The translations under genes and the position numbers were made by a program. From the NCBI GenBank assembly GCA_029718625.1, contig CM056396.1:27106378-27170377 (forward strand): a DNA stretch of 64,000 nucleotides, written 5' to 3'. Below the pieces are notes generated by a model, which was given only the letters and a program-made list of their open reading frames with translations, searched no databases and had not been told where the DNA came from. This document shows, one piece after another, positions 43,921 to 57,100 of the stretch. Each line of letters starts with the position of its first letter. The first letter of the stretch is position 1. This DNA is from Synaphobranchus kaupii (Eukaryota > Chordata > Actinopteri > Anguilliformes > Synaphobranchidae).

Positions 43921-44780
43921 TATATCTCTCTCTCTGTCTCTATCTCTCTGTCTCTATATCTCTCTCTCCATCTCTCTCTGTCTCTATATCTCTCTCTCCA
44001 TCTCTCTCTTTCTCCACCTCTCTCCATCTCTCTCTGTCTCTATATCTCTCTCTCCATCTCTCTCTGTCTCTATATCTCCCTCTCCATCTCTCTCTCTCCC
44101 CATCTCTCTCTGTCTCCATCTCTCTCTGTCTCTATCTCTCTGTCTCTATATCTCTCTCTCCATCTCTCTCTCTCTATATCTCCCTCTCCATCTCTCTCTG
44201 TCTCCATTTCTCTCTCCCCATCTCTCTCTGTCTCTATATCTCTCTCTCCATCTCTCTCTGTCTCTATATCTCTCTCTCCATCTCTCTCTGTCTCTATATC
44301 TCTCTCTCCATCTCTCTCTGTCTCTATATCTCTCTCTCCATCTCTCTCTGTCTCTATATCTCTCTCTCCATCTCTCTCTGTCTCCATCTCTCTCTCCATC
44401 TCTCTCTGTCTCTATATCTCTCTCTCCATCTCTCTCTGTCTCTATATCTCTCTCTCCATCTCTCTCTGTCTCTATATCTCCCTCTCCATCTCTCTCTGTC
44501 TCTATATCTCTCTCTCTGTCTCTATCTCTATATCTCTCTCTCCATCTCTCTCTGTCTCCATCTCTCTCTGTCTCTATATCTCTCTCTCCATCTCTCTCTG
44601 TCTCCATCTCTCTCTGTCTCTATATCTCTCTCTCCATCTCTCTCTGTCTCTATATCTCTCTCTCCATCTCTCTCTGTCTCTATATCTCTCTCTCCATCTC
44701 TCTCTGTCTCCATCTCTCTCTGTCTCCATCTCTCTCTCCCCATCTCTCTCTTTCTCCACCTCTATCTCTCTCTCTGTCAC
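43921..44780. repeat. 30-bp CT-rich minisatellite
   Basis: About 860 bases built from TCTCTCTCCATCTCTCTCTG and TCTCTATATC segments in a 30-base period with shorter variants. Open frames on both strands are by-products. Confidence 0.93.
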
Positions 44781-46352
44781 GCGGCCACCCGCTCATGTTT
44801 GTAACACCCATTCCAGCCCAGAAGTCATGTACAGATGTTTCCTTTAACCTGACAGTTTATCCATTGCCTACCGTAAAGACGCGTCGTCCTGGAAGCTTCC
44901 AGAGCCCCGCCCCACTCTCACGTCATTGTCGCACTCGCGTTTTTATTGGGATTCATATTTACACAATAATCTCTCTAAACACAGGCCGAGCGAAAGACAC
45001 GCGGTGGACACGGCCCCCTTTCTTCCGGAAGGGACAAGCTGTGCAATGATAGCCTGGTCATCGATCGTCGTGTGGTCTGGCTATGGGGCCGAGACGCTTC
45101 CGCCATGAGGTCAGCCGGTTAGGGGGACAGGAAGAGGAAGTCATCTAAGGCCGCCGTACCCCTCTCCGGTCTCCTGTGTCCTCAACTGTGGAGGAGGCAG
45201 GCGCCAGAAACCCCCGGCTTGAACAATACTTAACGGTAATTGATAGCGCTCGGCAACAGATAACCCCCCACAGATTTCTACACCAACACTCCTCTCTCTC
45301 TCTCTTTCTATCTCCCACTCCCTCTGTCTCTCTCTCCAACTCCCCCCCTCTCTCTCTCTCTGTCTCTCTCCTACTCCCTCAGTCTCTCTCTCTCTCTCTC
45401 TCTCTTCAGCTCTCATATGCTCGAGTGGGGGAATTAATTACCGGGACCAATTTACTGTTTAGACTCTGATGTTTTAACTAATTACTACTAATGGTGACAC
45501 AACATCAGCTAACGCACTTAATTGAATTGCGACTGTGAGGCTGCAGATGCACACAGAGGGAGGCTCTTCTGGAGCTGTCATCTCTCTCTCCCCCCGCCTG
45601 GCACCGCGTTACCGCCGTCTCCACGCCGACAACCGCCCGCTTATTAATACCCCCGCCTGGCACCGCGTTACCGCCGTCTCCACGCCGACAACCCCACTTA
45701 TTATTACCCCTGCCTGGCACTGCATCGAAGCCACACACGACATAACACGCGGGCAGCCACAGCGCCACGCGTGGAGCACAGCAAACAGTGTGACTCACCG
45801 ATCAAAACACACAGAGCTCAATACAAAAAAAAGATAAACACACAAGATGTCACACACACACACACGCACACACACATGGAACCAGCAAACAGAGCTCAAC
45901 ACACAGCACACAGCCTGACACGCAAAGCCCGGCAAACAGAATGACTCACGGATCAAAACGCACAAAGCTCAGCAAACACGCAACACGCAACACGCAACAC
46001 GCGCCGAGCTCAACACGCAGGGATCAGCGCGCGACATGTGACACACAAAGCTCGACACCAAGGAGGATGCGACAACTAGCTCAACACGCAGAGAGGGGCG
46101 CACAGAGAGCTCAACACACGGGGCCTACGCAGTCGACGCAAAGCGCCAAGACGCACAGCCGAACACACACAGGCCAAATGGGAGTCATAAGAACAACATA
46201 AACGAGCCCCACTGCTTTATAGCGAGAATATCCAATGACACGCTGTCATTTATCACACTGTTATTATTGAGGCAATCTGTTTGGCAGCTGCACTTACCCA
46301 GGCCACTTACATAGCTTCCATTTTAGACCTCACTCATCTATAAAAGCAGCAT

Positions 46353-46387
<35 letters not shown>

Positions 46388-46871
46388 AACACACACACAC
46401 AGACACCACATAAACATACACAAACAAAAACACACATACAGAGACTCACTCACTCACCCACTCACATACATAAGGGTTGAAATGAGAGACACTTTAGCTG
46501 GCAGAACCTAAAGATTCCTCTCCGTGGCAGAGCAGATGTGCGTTTAACCCCGCAGGGGGGGTGTAATTAATTTTACTTTACACGGAGGAAGAGCTGATGA
46601 CTCTGTGATTAATCATATCTAACTGTGTGATATGCTCATTGCCTGCCTGGGCCTGGACGCAGGGGTGTAAGCTGGGTGCGGGCTGCCGGGTCTCTCGTAG
46701 ATCACATGATTTTGGTCATGTGACCTACCGTGGCCCCTCCCATTTTGGCCACTGTGACAAAGTGGATGTCGGTGATGCCGTTTAGTGTGGGCGCAGGGGC
46801 GGAGCTGGGCATGCAGGTGGATTAAGAGCAGCGCTGGCCAATGCTGATCCACAGACACACTGTTACAGTCA
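44781..46871. other. Non-coding stretch with local repeats
   Basis: CT-rich tract at 45288-45410, a two- to threefold repeat at 45588-45722, CA/CG-rich degenerate repeats at 45840-46170, and (CA)n/(TA)n at 46350-46400. No exon recognised. Confidence 0.45.
45588..45722. repeat. ~58-bp CpG-rich tandem repeat
   Basis: CCCGCCTGGCACCGCGTTAC followed by CGCCGTCTCCACGCCGACAA occurs twice, with a third partial, C-to-T decayed start (CCTGCCTGGCACTGCAT). Confidence 0.85.
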
Positions 46872-47065
46872 CAGAGGTGGAAAGTCCAGGGGTCAGAAAG
46901 TAAAAGTCCTGCCATGTTTTTCTTTCACCCATGAACTCGGCCAGCTGATTTAACAAATTAGTTCTACCTCCTGGCTGAAGAATTGTGCTATCTAGCAAAT
47001 CCAGGTGATTGGAACAAAATACTGGGGAGGACTTTTACTTTCTGAATCTGGATTTTCCACTCTGG
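46872..47065. mobile_element. MITE (about 194 bp)
   Basis: Left end CAGAGGTGGAAAGTCCAGGG with GTCAGAAAGTAAAAGTCCT. The right end, on the other strand, is CCAGAGTGGAAAATCCAGAT with TCAGAAAGTAAAAGTCC. This gives about 38 bases of inverted repeat. Same family as 24651-24856. Confidence 0.85.
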
Positions 47066-47173
47066 CATTTGACTGGAGACACCTGCTATTCCATGTGTTA
47101 AACATCTGTGCGTTAAACTGTGCCTCTAAATCTATGGCTGGGCCACAGGCAGGTATCGCTGCTTTCCAGGAAG

Positions 47174-47175
<2 letters not shown>

Positions 47176-47271
<96 letters not shown>

Positions 47272-47290
47272 CACACACACACACACACAT
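47176..47290. repeat. (CA)n microsatellite
   Basis: Pure CA repeat with one CG interruption, about 57 units. Confidence 0.97.
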
Positions 47291-50200
47291 TTAAATTACA
47301 GTCCTCTGATCTGCATACAATAAGAAAACCATAATAACCTTCCCCAAGGCAATGCAACAGAAGACACCTGGTCCCCCTCATCTCCCAGTTTAAACATGGT
47401 TGTTAACAGAGTAACGTTGAGTTTTAAAGAGCTCCCCTTTCCCCGTACACGTTAGCATCGCTCCGACCGCCGCTGGAGAAATCAAAAAGTTAGTCCGTGA
47501 TTGATTCGTCACAGGAGAGCTTTTCGTGTCTCCCGCCAAGTGTCCATCCCCCCCGCCCTGTCCAAACCTGCCGGCCCAGGGTCCCTGCACAGAGCCCCCG
47601 CCCCCACCTCAGACACGCCAACCCCCCCCTAAGATCTCACGTGGGATTTCCTGTTCCCCGACTCCGTTCATCCGTCAGGCTCCCGGGCCGCGCCGACAAC
47701 GGCTAACACCTCCATCGCGCAAACCACTTAAGGCCTAAGCCCCCCGCCTCGCCCCTCCTCGCCCCTCCTCGCCTCGGCCCGCTGCGGACGACTGTGGCTC
47801 GCCGGGCCGTTAACACCGCACCTGTCAGGAGCGGAGGGGAGGAGAAGGGGAGGAATAAATCCCGCTTTCCCCGCCAAACGGCCCCCCCCCCCTCCTCCTC
47901 CTCCTCCTCCTCGTTCTGAGGATCTGCCAGAAGGAGCGTGTCAGGACCGCTGAGCCACAGAAATATAGCCTGGGGGGGTCGCAGCAATAAACCAGGGAAA
48001 TAACAACCGCGCGGCTAGTTAGCCATCTCTCAATACAATGGGATGTGATTTATCCCCTCACTCTGTCCGGCTAACTCTCCTCATCCCCTGTCGGCTCTCT
48101 GGTCAGCTGGCCTCACTCATCCTGACCTATCTATTATTAAAGAGGGTAATTACTTAGGCCGCCCCCCCCCTGAACGTCATTTCGGCGGCCGGAGGCTCAT
48201 CAGTGCCAGGGTTTGACGCGGACATCGTAACGCGCCTCGGATATTCCTACGGGAAATAAATGTAAATCTCTCATCTCTGATTTTCTTATTTCCCTTTTGT
48301 AATCGACAAACTCCCTATTGAATACCGCCGGGACGGCGTTCTCGCGACGCTTACGTTTCCCGAAGATGTCGCGGTCTCTTGCTGCTAATGGAGGAACGCG
48401 CCACTTGTTGGGCCTACGAGCTCGCGCGTCCCGGCGGTCTTGCGCCTCCCGCGTCCTCCGAGCCGGCACACCCGTGCTTCCGCGCCCCCGCGTGTGTGTT
48501 CCCTGGCCCCGGCCGCTATCAACCCCGCCACAAACCGCAGAAACTTTGATAATCCCCAGACACACATCTATATCCCCCACTCCTGTATATCCTCCTCGGT
48601 TTAGAGTGTCGGCTTTCTTCTCAGTTGGAGGCCTGGGCTGAAGAGGGCCAATGCAGACAGGGGAGTTGGGGGACTTGGGGCTGCGATGGGGGCGGGGGGT
48701 GATGGCTATCAGACGGAGTGGGTATTAGAGCAGGCGGACCTTGAGAGGGAGATAAGGAGGGCGATGTGGGCCCCGGGGGAGGGTGGAGGGCCTCAGACAG
48801 AAGCGCGAGCGTTCAGACACGCTCCGATATCATCGCGCGGGGCATCCGCAATCGGACATCGTCTCGCGATTCTTATCCCCTCGCGCTTCCCGCGGCCGCC
48901 TCCGGGGGGCCCCCCCTCTCTCCTTCCCTCTCTTTCTCTCTCTCTCTCGCTGGGAGTGCAACACCAGACCCAACAGCAGAGGGGGATGTTACACCTCCGT
49001 TTCTCTCTCACTCGTTTTTTTTTGTTGAGGCGGCCCTGCTAGACTCAAGCCCCGGCGAATATCGAAAGCGTTTTCGCGGCGGAGCGAAAAAAGGCGTCGA
49101 CGACAGGTATGATCAACTTCACCTTTGCCTGTGGGCAGTGATAAAACCGTCTGGGGGGAGAGAGACACGCCCACTTACCCCCCCCCCCCCCCCCCAAACG
49201 CCACCGCACACTGGGGCACCGTGGAATGTTTGTGGCGGTCGATACAGAATTAAAGAGCGGCGGAATGATGTCGCGGGGCTGGGGACTCGTCCGGGATGCA
49301 GCGGCTCTCTCCGTAGCCCCCCCGCCTTTCTCCAGCAATGGAGAAGAGGAGCGGCCCCCGTCAGCACACGAGGGGGGGCGGGGGTGGGGGGGGGGACTAG
49401 CTGACAGGAGACAGAGGCGTTTTTTCGGAGTCCTGGCATTAGAGGAGGGCGAAATAAAGAAAGAGCCGGCCGTAATAGCGGCGAGAGGGAGTTTTTCTGC
49501 CCGTCTGGTGGCTGTCTGGGGACTCAAATCTCAGAGCAATTTCTGGGGTGGGTGATTGGCAGCTTGATGTGCATGCCTCCCCTGCAGAAGCCAGTGATAA
49601 CTCTGGCCCCCATCTCCCATCTCTGCGTGTTGTGGGCTATTACAATGACAATGTCGATAAGGGACATTTATCACTCCCGCCGTAGGGTGACAGAGAGGCG
49701 CCATCAACAGGTCTAGTGGGAGAGGGGGAGCGGGCGAGGGGATCGGGGTCCAGTGAGCTCGAATTGAGGAACGCTCCCAGCTGGAAAAACAGTACACTCA
49801 TCCCCCCCCCGCCGCACTTAACCTGTGCATATATGCCATTTATTTAGGCGCCGCGTTGCATTACCGCCCGCTCGCCATCGACTCTCGCGGCTCTCATCGC
49901 TCACTCTCAGCGTTACCCCTCGCCGATGTCAGCGGGCCTCTTAAAACGACACGGCGTGACAAAATAAGCAAAGTTCCACTCGGTGCATCTCTGCGCCTGT
50001 CTTTCGACACGTGATCGTAATGTGTGCTTTTTTTTTTCTTTCTACCTTAATGATAATGTCGTGCCACTGAAATAAATCTGTGTTTGGGAGAACGGGGAGC
50101 CAGGTTGGAGAGAGCACAGTGCGCTTTTTGTTTGCCCCGACCCTGGAACACGTTGCCGGGGCGGAGCGGAGCTGGCTCTCTGGGTGTCAGGGAAGTGCTG

Positions 50201-51900
50201 GGAGCGTAGGGTGTTACGGTGGCCCTTTGTGTCCCTGCTCTGAATGGGCCCGTTGTGGCGCGCTGACACCGACGGGGCCCGCTGGTACCGACCGCTCCCA
50301 CAGCTGTGCGCTGTCAGAGAAGAGTGGCCTGGCGTGGGGAGGGGAGAGCAGGATGGGGGGGGGTGAAAGGAAGGATAACAAGATGGCACTGGGCATTGTC
50401 CCACACTGCCGACAGCTACTGGTACTGCCAGTGAACCCGGTGACTGGTACCTGCTGCCTAACAAACAGACAACGGCCAGGCCTCGAAGGCTGCAGCCCAA
50501 CACTGCTAGGATACCTTACATTTTTTAAGGGGCGCAAGAACCACATCAGTTCAGTGCCGAACTTGTTTTCGCGCAGTGATTTGTGACTCCGACGAGGGGG
50601 TAGATGTGTTTACCGAAATCCCCGAATAGAGGGCCGGGAGATGTGGGGGCGAGGGAATGCGCGAACGCGGCAGCTAGACGTTTTTGGGGCGGCGGGACGG
50701 AGCGTCGCGCGGTACACCTGTGGCGTGAAGCGGCCCTATCTCCTCGCTAAAGCGGCTCTGTGGCGGCGGCTCTGTGGCGGCGGCTCTGTGGTGACGGCGG
50801 CTCTGTGGCAAAAAGCTCTGACTGCTCCGATTTATAGGGGTGACCTTGAGCCATAAACACTCCAAACCTCCAGGCGAGGCGGCTAATTTACAGCTCAGAG
50901 ATCCAGCTCGCTACCCCTAATGGGCTGCCGGAAGGGACCAGGGGAGCTGGCGGCCCCCAACACCACTTCCTCCAACACGCGGGGCAGCCTCTCCGACAAA
51001 CCGACAGGCCAGGAAAGAGGGGGTGTATGAGAGAGAGAGATAGAGAAACGGTGTGAGAGTGTGAAAGTGTGTGACAGTTTCAGAGATACATAGAGTGATT
51101 GAGACCCATAAATAGAGCGTACTTCACTGTGTGTGTGTGTGTGTGTGTGTGTGTTCATGCGTGTGCGCATGAGTGTGTGTGTGTGCGCGTGCGTGCCCAT
51201 GGGTGTGTGTGTGTGTGGGAGTCTTCAAGTGCTCTAGTGGGAACTGGGAGGTCTCTTTGAGCCTCTTCATGTCGGGTCTTCACTTCACAGTCAAATACAC
51301 GAATGCAGTGACCCTTATCTTTACCCAATACAAACCCTCAAATGCAGTTGGAAGAAATGATATGCTCAGAAATGCAGTATACTGACAAGGAATGATGGAG
51401 TGATGATGTAACGATGTGTGGCTATGAATCTGCTCGGAGGAATCTTACTTAGCTAACCGAGGCTTATGTATTTCGAAGATGTTTGTGCAGGAATTTAACT
51501 TATCATTTCCAAATGAGCAAGCAGATCATGACAAACTACGGCACGGTGAATCTAATCATGTGATAAACGAGTGATAGTGTCACCAAAATGCAATATGATA
51601 TAAAAAAGCAAAGGGGGAAGAATTACAGCCATAACTAAAACTAACAAGGAGAAATTGCTGAACATACCTCAAAGAGACTGACAAAAAATCTTGCAGGCAC
51701 ATTTTGCGGCATCTTTATTATGAGCGATAGCGCTGCTAGCATTTTCATTGATGTAAAAAAGGATTGATGCAACTACGTGGTTGAGATTCTCCACGCCGCT
51801 AAGGAGGAAAAACTCAGGAGACGCTAACCTGCAAAAGCGAACGGGGCCGTGCACGTAAGATTCTTAACATGCAGTCGTGTGCATTCACACACACGCGCAC
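47291..51900. other. CpG-rich non-coding region
   Basis: Long CpG-dense blocks (47640-47870, 48300-49460, 50100-50800) with homopolymer C/G runs and GC-rich short tandem repeats (GGCGGCTCTGTG at 50755-50805). Open frames here are short, overlapping on both strands and explained by high G+C. No family motif is seen. A promoter-associated CpG island is possible. Confidence 0.4.
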
Positions 51901-51911
51901 ACACGTGAACG

Positions 51912-52024
<113 letters not shown>

Positions 52025-52733
52025 CCCTGCAATCTGCATGAAGCCAAGCCCTAGCTGCAGTAACCTAGCCGGATAAACAAACGCACTGATGTATGAGGAC
52101 CTTTCAAGCAATGAAGTTATTCGCTTTTAACAGTTGGCTACTGCTTGGCATGCAATTCTCACCATTTAACCCCAGGGGTACCAGACACCACAAATCAGGC
52201 AGTGCACATTTTTCCTGTCGTTTATCCTTTCACAAGTGCGCCTCAGTGCCATGCCTATTTTCCTTAGCCTCTTTGTCACACATTACAGCACTTCACTTTG
52301 GATGTCAGTGATACAGACACAATGCCAATTGCAATATGAAAAGCAACCAGATGGTGGGGGTAAACATATGTTATACAGGAAGGTGACATACCGCCTATTA
52401 TTTCAGTTTAAGATTTTTTTTTTTTTTTTAAGCTAGCTTTTTATACTTATGAAAGCAATCAAAATTCTGGACTGAGAGACTTCTATAGTTACGCTGCTGT
52501 CTTCAACTTTAAATTAGAGTCAACTGAAATGCGGGAGCCAGGAGGTGAATATTTTCTGTTTGTGTCTTTTCCCTGCAGTGACAGTTAGTTATGCGGTGAA
52601 GCAACTCTGGCTCAGACTGGACTGCACTTTGTCCTTCATTTTGAGGGAAATAATTTAAGCGAGCGAATCTTTCTTCGCACTGCATAATTATTTGGAGTTT
52701 TTTTTTTTGCTGATGAAACGCACTTACATTCAC

Positions 52734-52953
52734 ATTACATTACTGCCATTTAGCGGACATTCTTATCCATCGCGACTTGTACATTTTACATTCGTTTTTT
52801 TTTTTTAACATACAATCCATTTATACAGCTGGATATTTACTGAAGCAATTCAGGTTAAGTGCCTGGCTCAAGGGTACGACTGCAGTTCCCCACCTGGGAA
52901 ATGAACATACGACACTGCAGCTGTGAGCCCTGATCATTATGCAATACTGCCAA
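52734..52953 (-). mobile_element. tRNA-derived SINE, minus strand, diverged
   Basis: The plus strand shows CATTTAGCGGACATTCTTAT, then GCTGGATATTTACTGAAGCA with CAGGTTAAGTGCCTGGCTCA and ACCTGGGAAATGAAC, the reversed layout of the copy at 8384. The head is degenerate. Confidence 0.7.
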
Positions 52954-54102
52954 CCCAATCATGTTTGTGCTTGTGCAGATAATGAAAATACGTAACATTT
53001 TCTTAATTTCCTTTTGTTCAAATTAAGGACATAGTTCATTAGAGTTCAATTTAGACTTCCGTGAGAGTCCAAAACGTCAGTCCAGCACCCCCTGACATGT
53101 GCACACCTTTAGTCCACTGTTTTTGGACGAAGGGTGAATTGGTCAAAGGTGTGGGATGGCGCCGTGGCAACAGTGTTGATAAGCGGGAGTCCCCTCTGCA
53201 CACGGCACATTAGCGCGTGACCCACGCCCTGTTTATTGACAGACTCCAGCCAGTCTGGAGTTCATTGGGAGTCTCCATAATCTCTCCAGAGATGATTAAA
53301 AATTAATTGATCCCTGCAATATCATCCACACTCCCACCCATCCCAACGCAGATGACTAGGCAGCTAATAAATGTTAATTACATTTTTTCCTTCCTTTTTT
53401 ACAGCCTCTGTCAATCCCACGCCAACCCCATCCCCCCACACACACACAGTATCAGGTCGTAAATTCATTAGCTGCTAACATACCTAGAAGGGGCAGCTAA
53501 TTTAGCACCGACAAACAAGATTAGGACAGGGGGCGAGGGTTGATCCCGCTCCAACTGCAGGAACTGGAGCTGACCCACTCCAGATAAGGAGAGGAGGAGA
53601 GTGCAGAAGTGCACGCAGACCCCCCTACTCCCAACAACTTTTCTGTTAGCCAACAAAAGGGCAGTCAGCCGCCTCTTCAGGAAGTTTCCTTTTTATTAAG
53701 CTTGACGAATTCCCTTGACGTGTTCTTAACTGTGTAACTTTACGCAGCTCACACGCTAAGCCAACTAGCAGCATACCACTCTCAAAAGCAAAAGGGCAAT
53801 ACGAACTACATCTCCTGTCATCTATAGCGCCGTTCAGTTCGTTTTCCGTCGATACAACGTTAATGTCCAATTGGAAACAAAGGCCATGCGAATGCTAGGC
53901 TATATTTTGGGGTTGACTACAACGCCTCCAAAAGCTTTAAACGTATTGAAAATACTCAATCAAACCGTCCCCGTTCCAAGGTGTGCGCACAATGCTTAAT
54001 GCATTGTTTAGCCTTTTAATTTGATTTGAGTCATCTGTCTTTGGAATTTAAAACCGATTATGCAGAAGCGAACTATGCAAAGTACGAATAAACACTTCAG
54101 GT

Positions 54103-54166
<64 letters not shown>

Positions 54167-57100
54167 GTGCGCAAATTTCATTCAAGTGTAATTGGCTTTG
54201 TTCTAATCCCAATAATGCCATTAAACCATTCATATCCATTAGAACTCACACGTGGATCTCCATCTAAAAGCACTAAAGGAAAAGTAACCCAAGTCTGTCA
54301 TATTGTAGCCTACCGGTGAATGACACCAGGTGGGGACCAACCGCTTAACATAAAACAAAAGGCAGCATCCATTTTTTAAATCTGAGATTAAAAACACTGC
54401 GGTGGGGGGAATCGTCAGTGCAAAATCAAAAAATCAATCTTCCTTATCAGGAGCGGTGGCTCCAACCGGGCGCAACTGTGAGCTAAACGTCCTTTTACAA
54501 ACACCCTTGTAAAGCTGCTCTGACAAGCATTTCTCACACCCCGTCTACATTCGATGCACAATAACGTATTTACATAGTCACTCTGTCTGGATCCAGCCTA
54601 ACTACGGCGGCTTTTAAATGTCACCTCAAGGAGTCATTCTTTCTTGAAAAACAGAATTACTTAAATGTGTTGCGTACAAATTCCTATAAGTATTGACTTG
54701 TCTTTTGGGGAGAAATGAAAATTAATCTAAACAAGGTTAATCGCAAAGGTAAAAGAAATAGGCCCGGCTCGACTTTGGCGATCAAAATATCAAGATGTGT
54801 ATTTACAAAGAGCAACTTCCAGGACTAAACTGACTTAAGCTTTCAATTATCATGTATTAACAAGGCAAACAACCACATCTTTTGAGCTCAGTTGGCAAGC
54901 ACGCACGGCTTGGAGACTGCCAGGTGCTGGGCTTGCGAGTTTTAGTGTGTGTTTCGCAGTTTCCAAACAGTGCCAGACAGAAGTCAGCATCGACTGTGTG
55001 TGGAGAGGGAGAGTTTAGTTTTCCGTTTCGCTTCCAGAATGTTCTTGCTCGCGTTTGTTTCCGATTATAACAACGATACCGACTGAGATCCTCTGGATCA
55101 AGCTATCCCTCTGCTGTTTGTGTTGACGCAACTCCTCATTGTGAGCAGTGTTTCTAACAGAATTTATCAAATGTCATCACGTGTTTTATAGTCGGCTATT
55201 TGTCACATACATAATGGACTCGTAGCCTAGACCTGTGTAATTTCAGGTAGGTCTATAACTGTAGGCTATATACCCTATTGTTGTTTAATGATTTCCTATT
55301 TGCAATACATTCAAAAACATGCCATGGCTTTTACGGCTATTTCGGAAACGTTTTTATTTTGACACTTTGACAAAATGATCCTTGAAGTCATTTGAGGTTA
55401 TTGCGTAAGGGCAACGAATTTCTGGAGTGGGTAAAAACACAGAAAACAAGACCTTAACTGTGATATCATCCGATAGCCTACGATTTGCACATTTTACGGA
55501 TCGCTGTTCATATTTGAGTAGGCTAAGTGTGGGTCTTTCTGAAAGCCTGTCTCCATGGCTACCTGAGGGTGGGGTTCCTGCCGTGGATGAGACGCGAGGG
55601 GCCGGAGTATAAGTGGTTGGGGCTGGGATGAGTTGGGAGGGCGGTGGTCGCAGTTTGTCACTCGCGGTCGCACGCAAGGTAGCGGTGGTGTCATGGTTGT
55701 GCAAGAGGAAGTGTACCTGCGGTGGGGCCTTGTCCGTTAGCTGCTCGCTAACCGCATGACAAGCCGACACAACCCTTTTCCTCATTGTAACGGCCTGGCA
55801 GGTGCTTGCTCTGGGTGAGGGGGGAGGTTATGTTACAGGAAGTGGGGGTTATGCTACCGTGGACAAATTATGCAGATTCAATACTGCTTTAAATTTGCCT
55901 TGTGCTTGTAGACCTGGGTTAAATGACAGCAAAATTAGAAATGACAGCAAAGGGGGAAGGTGGAGGTTGGGTGGTTGCCAGTATCAGAGAAACGTGTGAA
56001 CCAAATAGACCAGCCTTTCTGTAAAACACTCTGCGCTAGAGCTATCACAACTGGTGGATCAGAACATTGTGCAAGAGAAGGATTATACGGATTTGGAAGT
56101 GGGGATGGGCACGAGTAGGCTACTTGAATGTTGGAGAACAGAATAACTGCTTGAACACTGCAAACACTATCAAAATCTGTTGATTAAATGATTAAACGTC
56201 AAGCACACATACACACTGACTGAGCATTACGCCGAAAACAGTAATATTTTTGTAGATTAAATATATTTTTCTTTTTGCTGAGGATAGGAGTACTGTTTTC
56301 TTAACCCCTGAGCACTCCAGCGTGACAGGGGCTCGAAAATGCCCACCCATAACTTGAAGTATAGTCATAGTTTCGTCCTCAGAAATATATTCCGACTTCC
56401 CCCCACTGAACAATCCCTCGCTCTGCATTAGCTTAACGGGTAATCATTAAAAATCATCCTTCATTAGTCAGCAGCTCCCCTTAATTAGCAAGGCTCCTGT
56501 GAAGGCTTCTGACTCAGTCAGCGTTATTTCCTCAGACGCGTGGCGTCCTCGCTACCCCTGCCTTCACGGGTGATCCCAATAAAACACCCCTCTCGCTCTC
56601 TCTATAATATGACCATCACCATTAAAGCTGTCAGGGTGTAAGTACTGAGTGGTACAGGCCCGTACTTTACGGGCCGCTCCCCGGTACTGTGACACGCCCC
56701 GCCCTCCGTGACTCCGCCCCCTCCCCCGTGCGCGCCCGTCCGTCCTCCGGCTCCACCTTGTGCAGGGTCACGGCGGAGGACCGCGGTTGCCGGGCGCCCA
56801 GGGAGGACCGTTCCGGATTACAGGCACGGCTTGATTTACGATTGCCCCTGACCAGGCCGATCCCCCCACCCCCCACCCCCCACCTATCCATACGTGAACA
56901 TGAATATTTCATATCCTCCAAAAACATATGTACCACTCCAACAACACGATTTAAAAGAAAGGAGGGGGACAGCTCTCAAACAGAGGGGAGTCAGACTGTA
57001 AAGCACACAGTTCTTTGCAACAGCTTTCACTTAGGGGGAAAAAAAAAATACATATAAAAAAGAAAAGTGATTAAAATGCAAACAAAAAATGAATTTTTCT

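Noticed and set aside
43875..44847. Long Ser/Leu and Arg/Glu open frames of over 300 codons
   Set aside because: Two-strand by-products of the CT-rich 30-bp minisatellite.
48200..49555. Overlapping open frames in CpG-rich DNA
   Set aside because: Frames on both strands of similar length are expected at high G+C. No motifs or splice-consistent conservation can be seen.
54882..54925. tRNA-like A box (GAGCTCAGTTGGCAAGC)
   Set aside because: No matching B box, anticodon stem or acceptor stem follows, so no tRNA gene can be supported.
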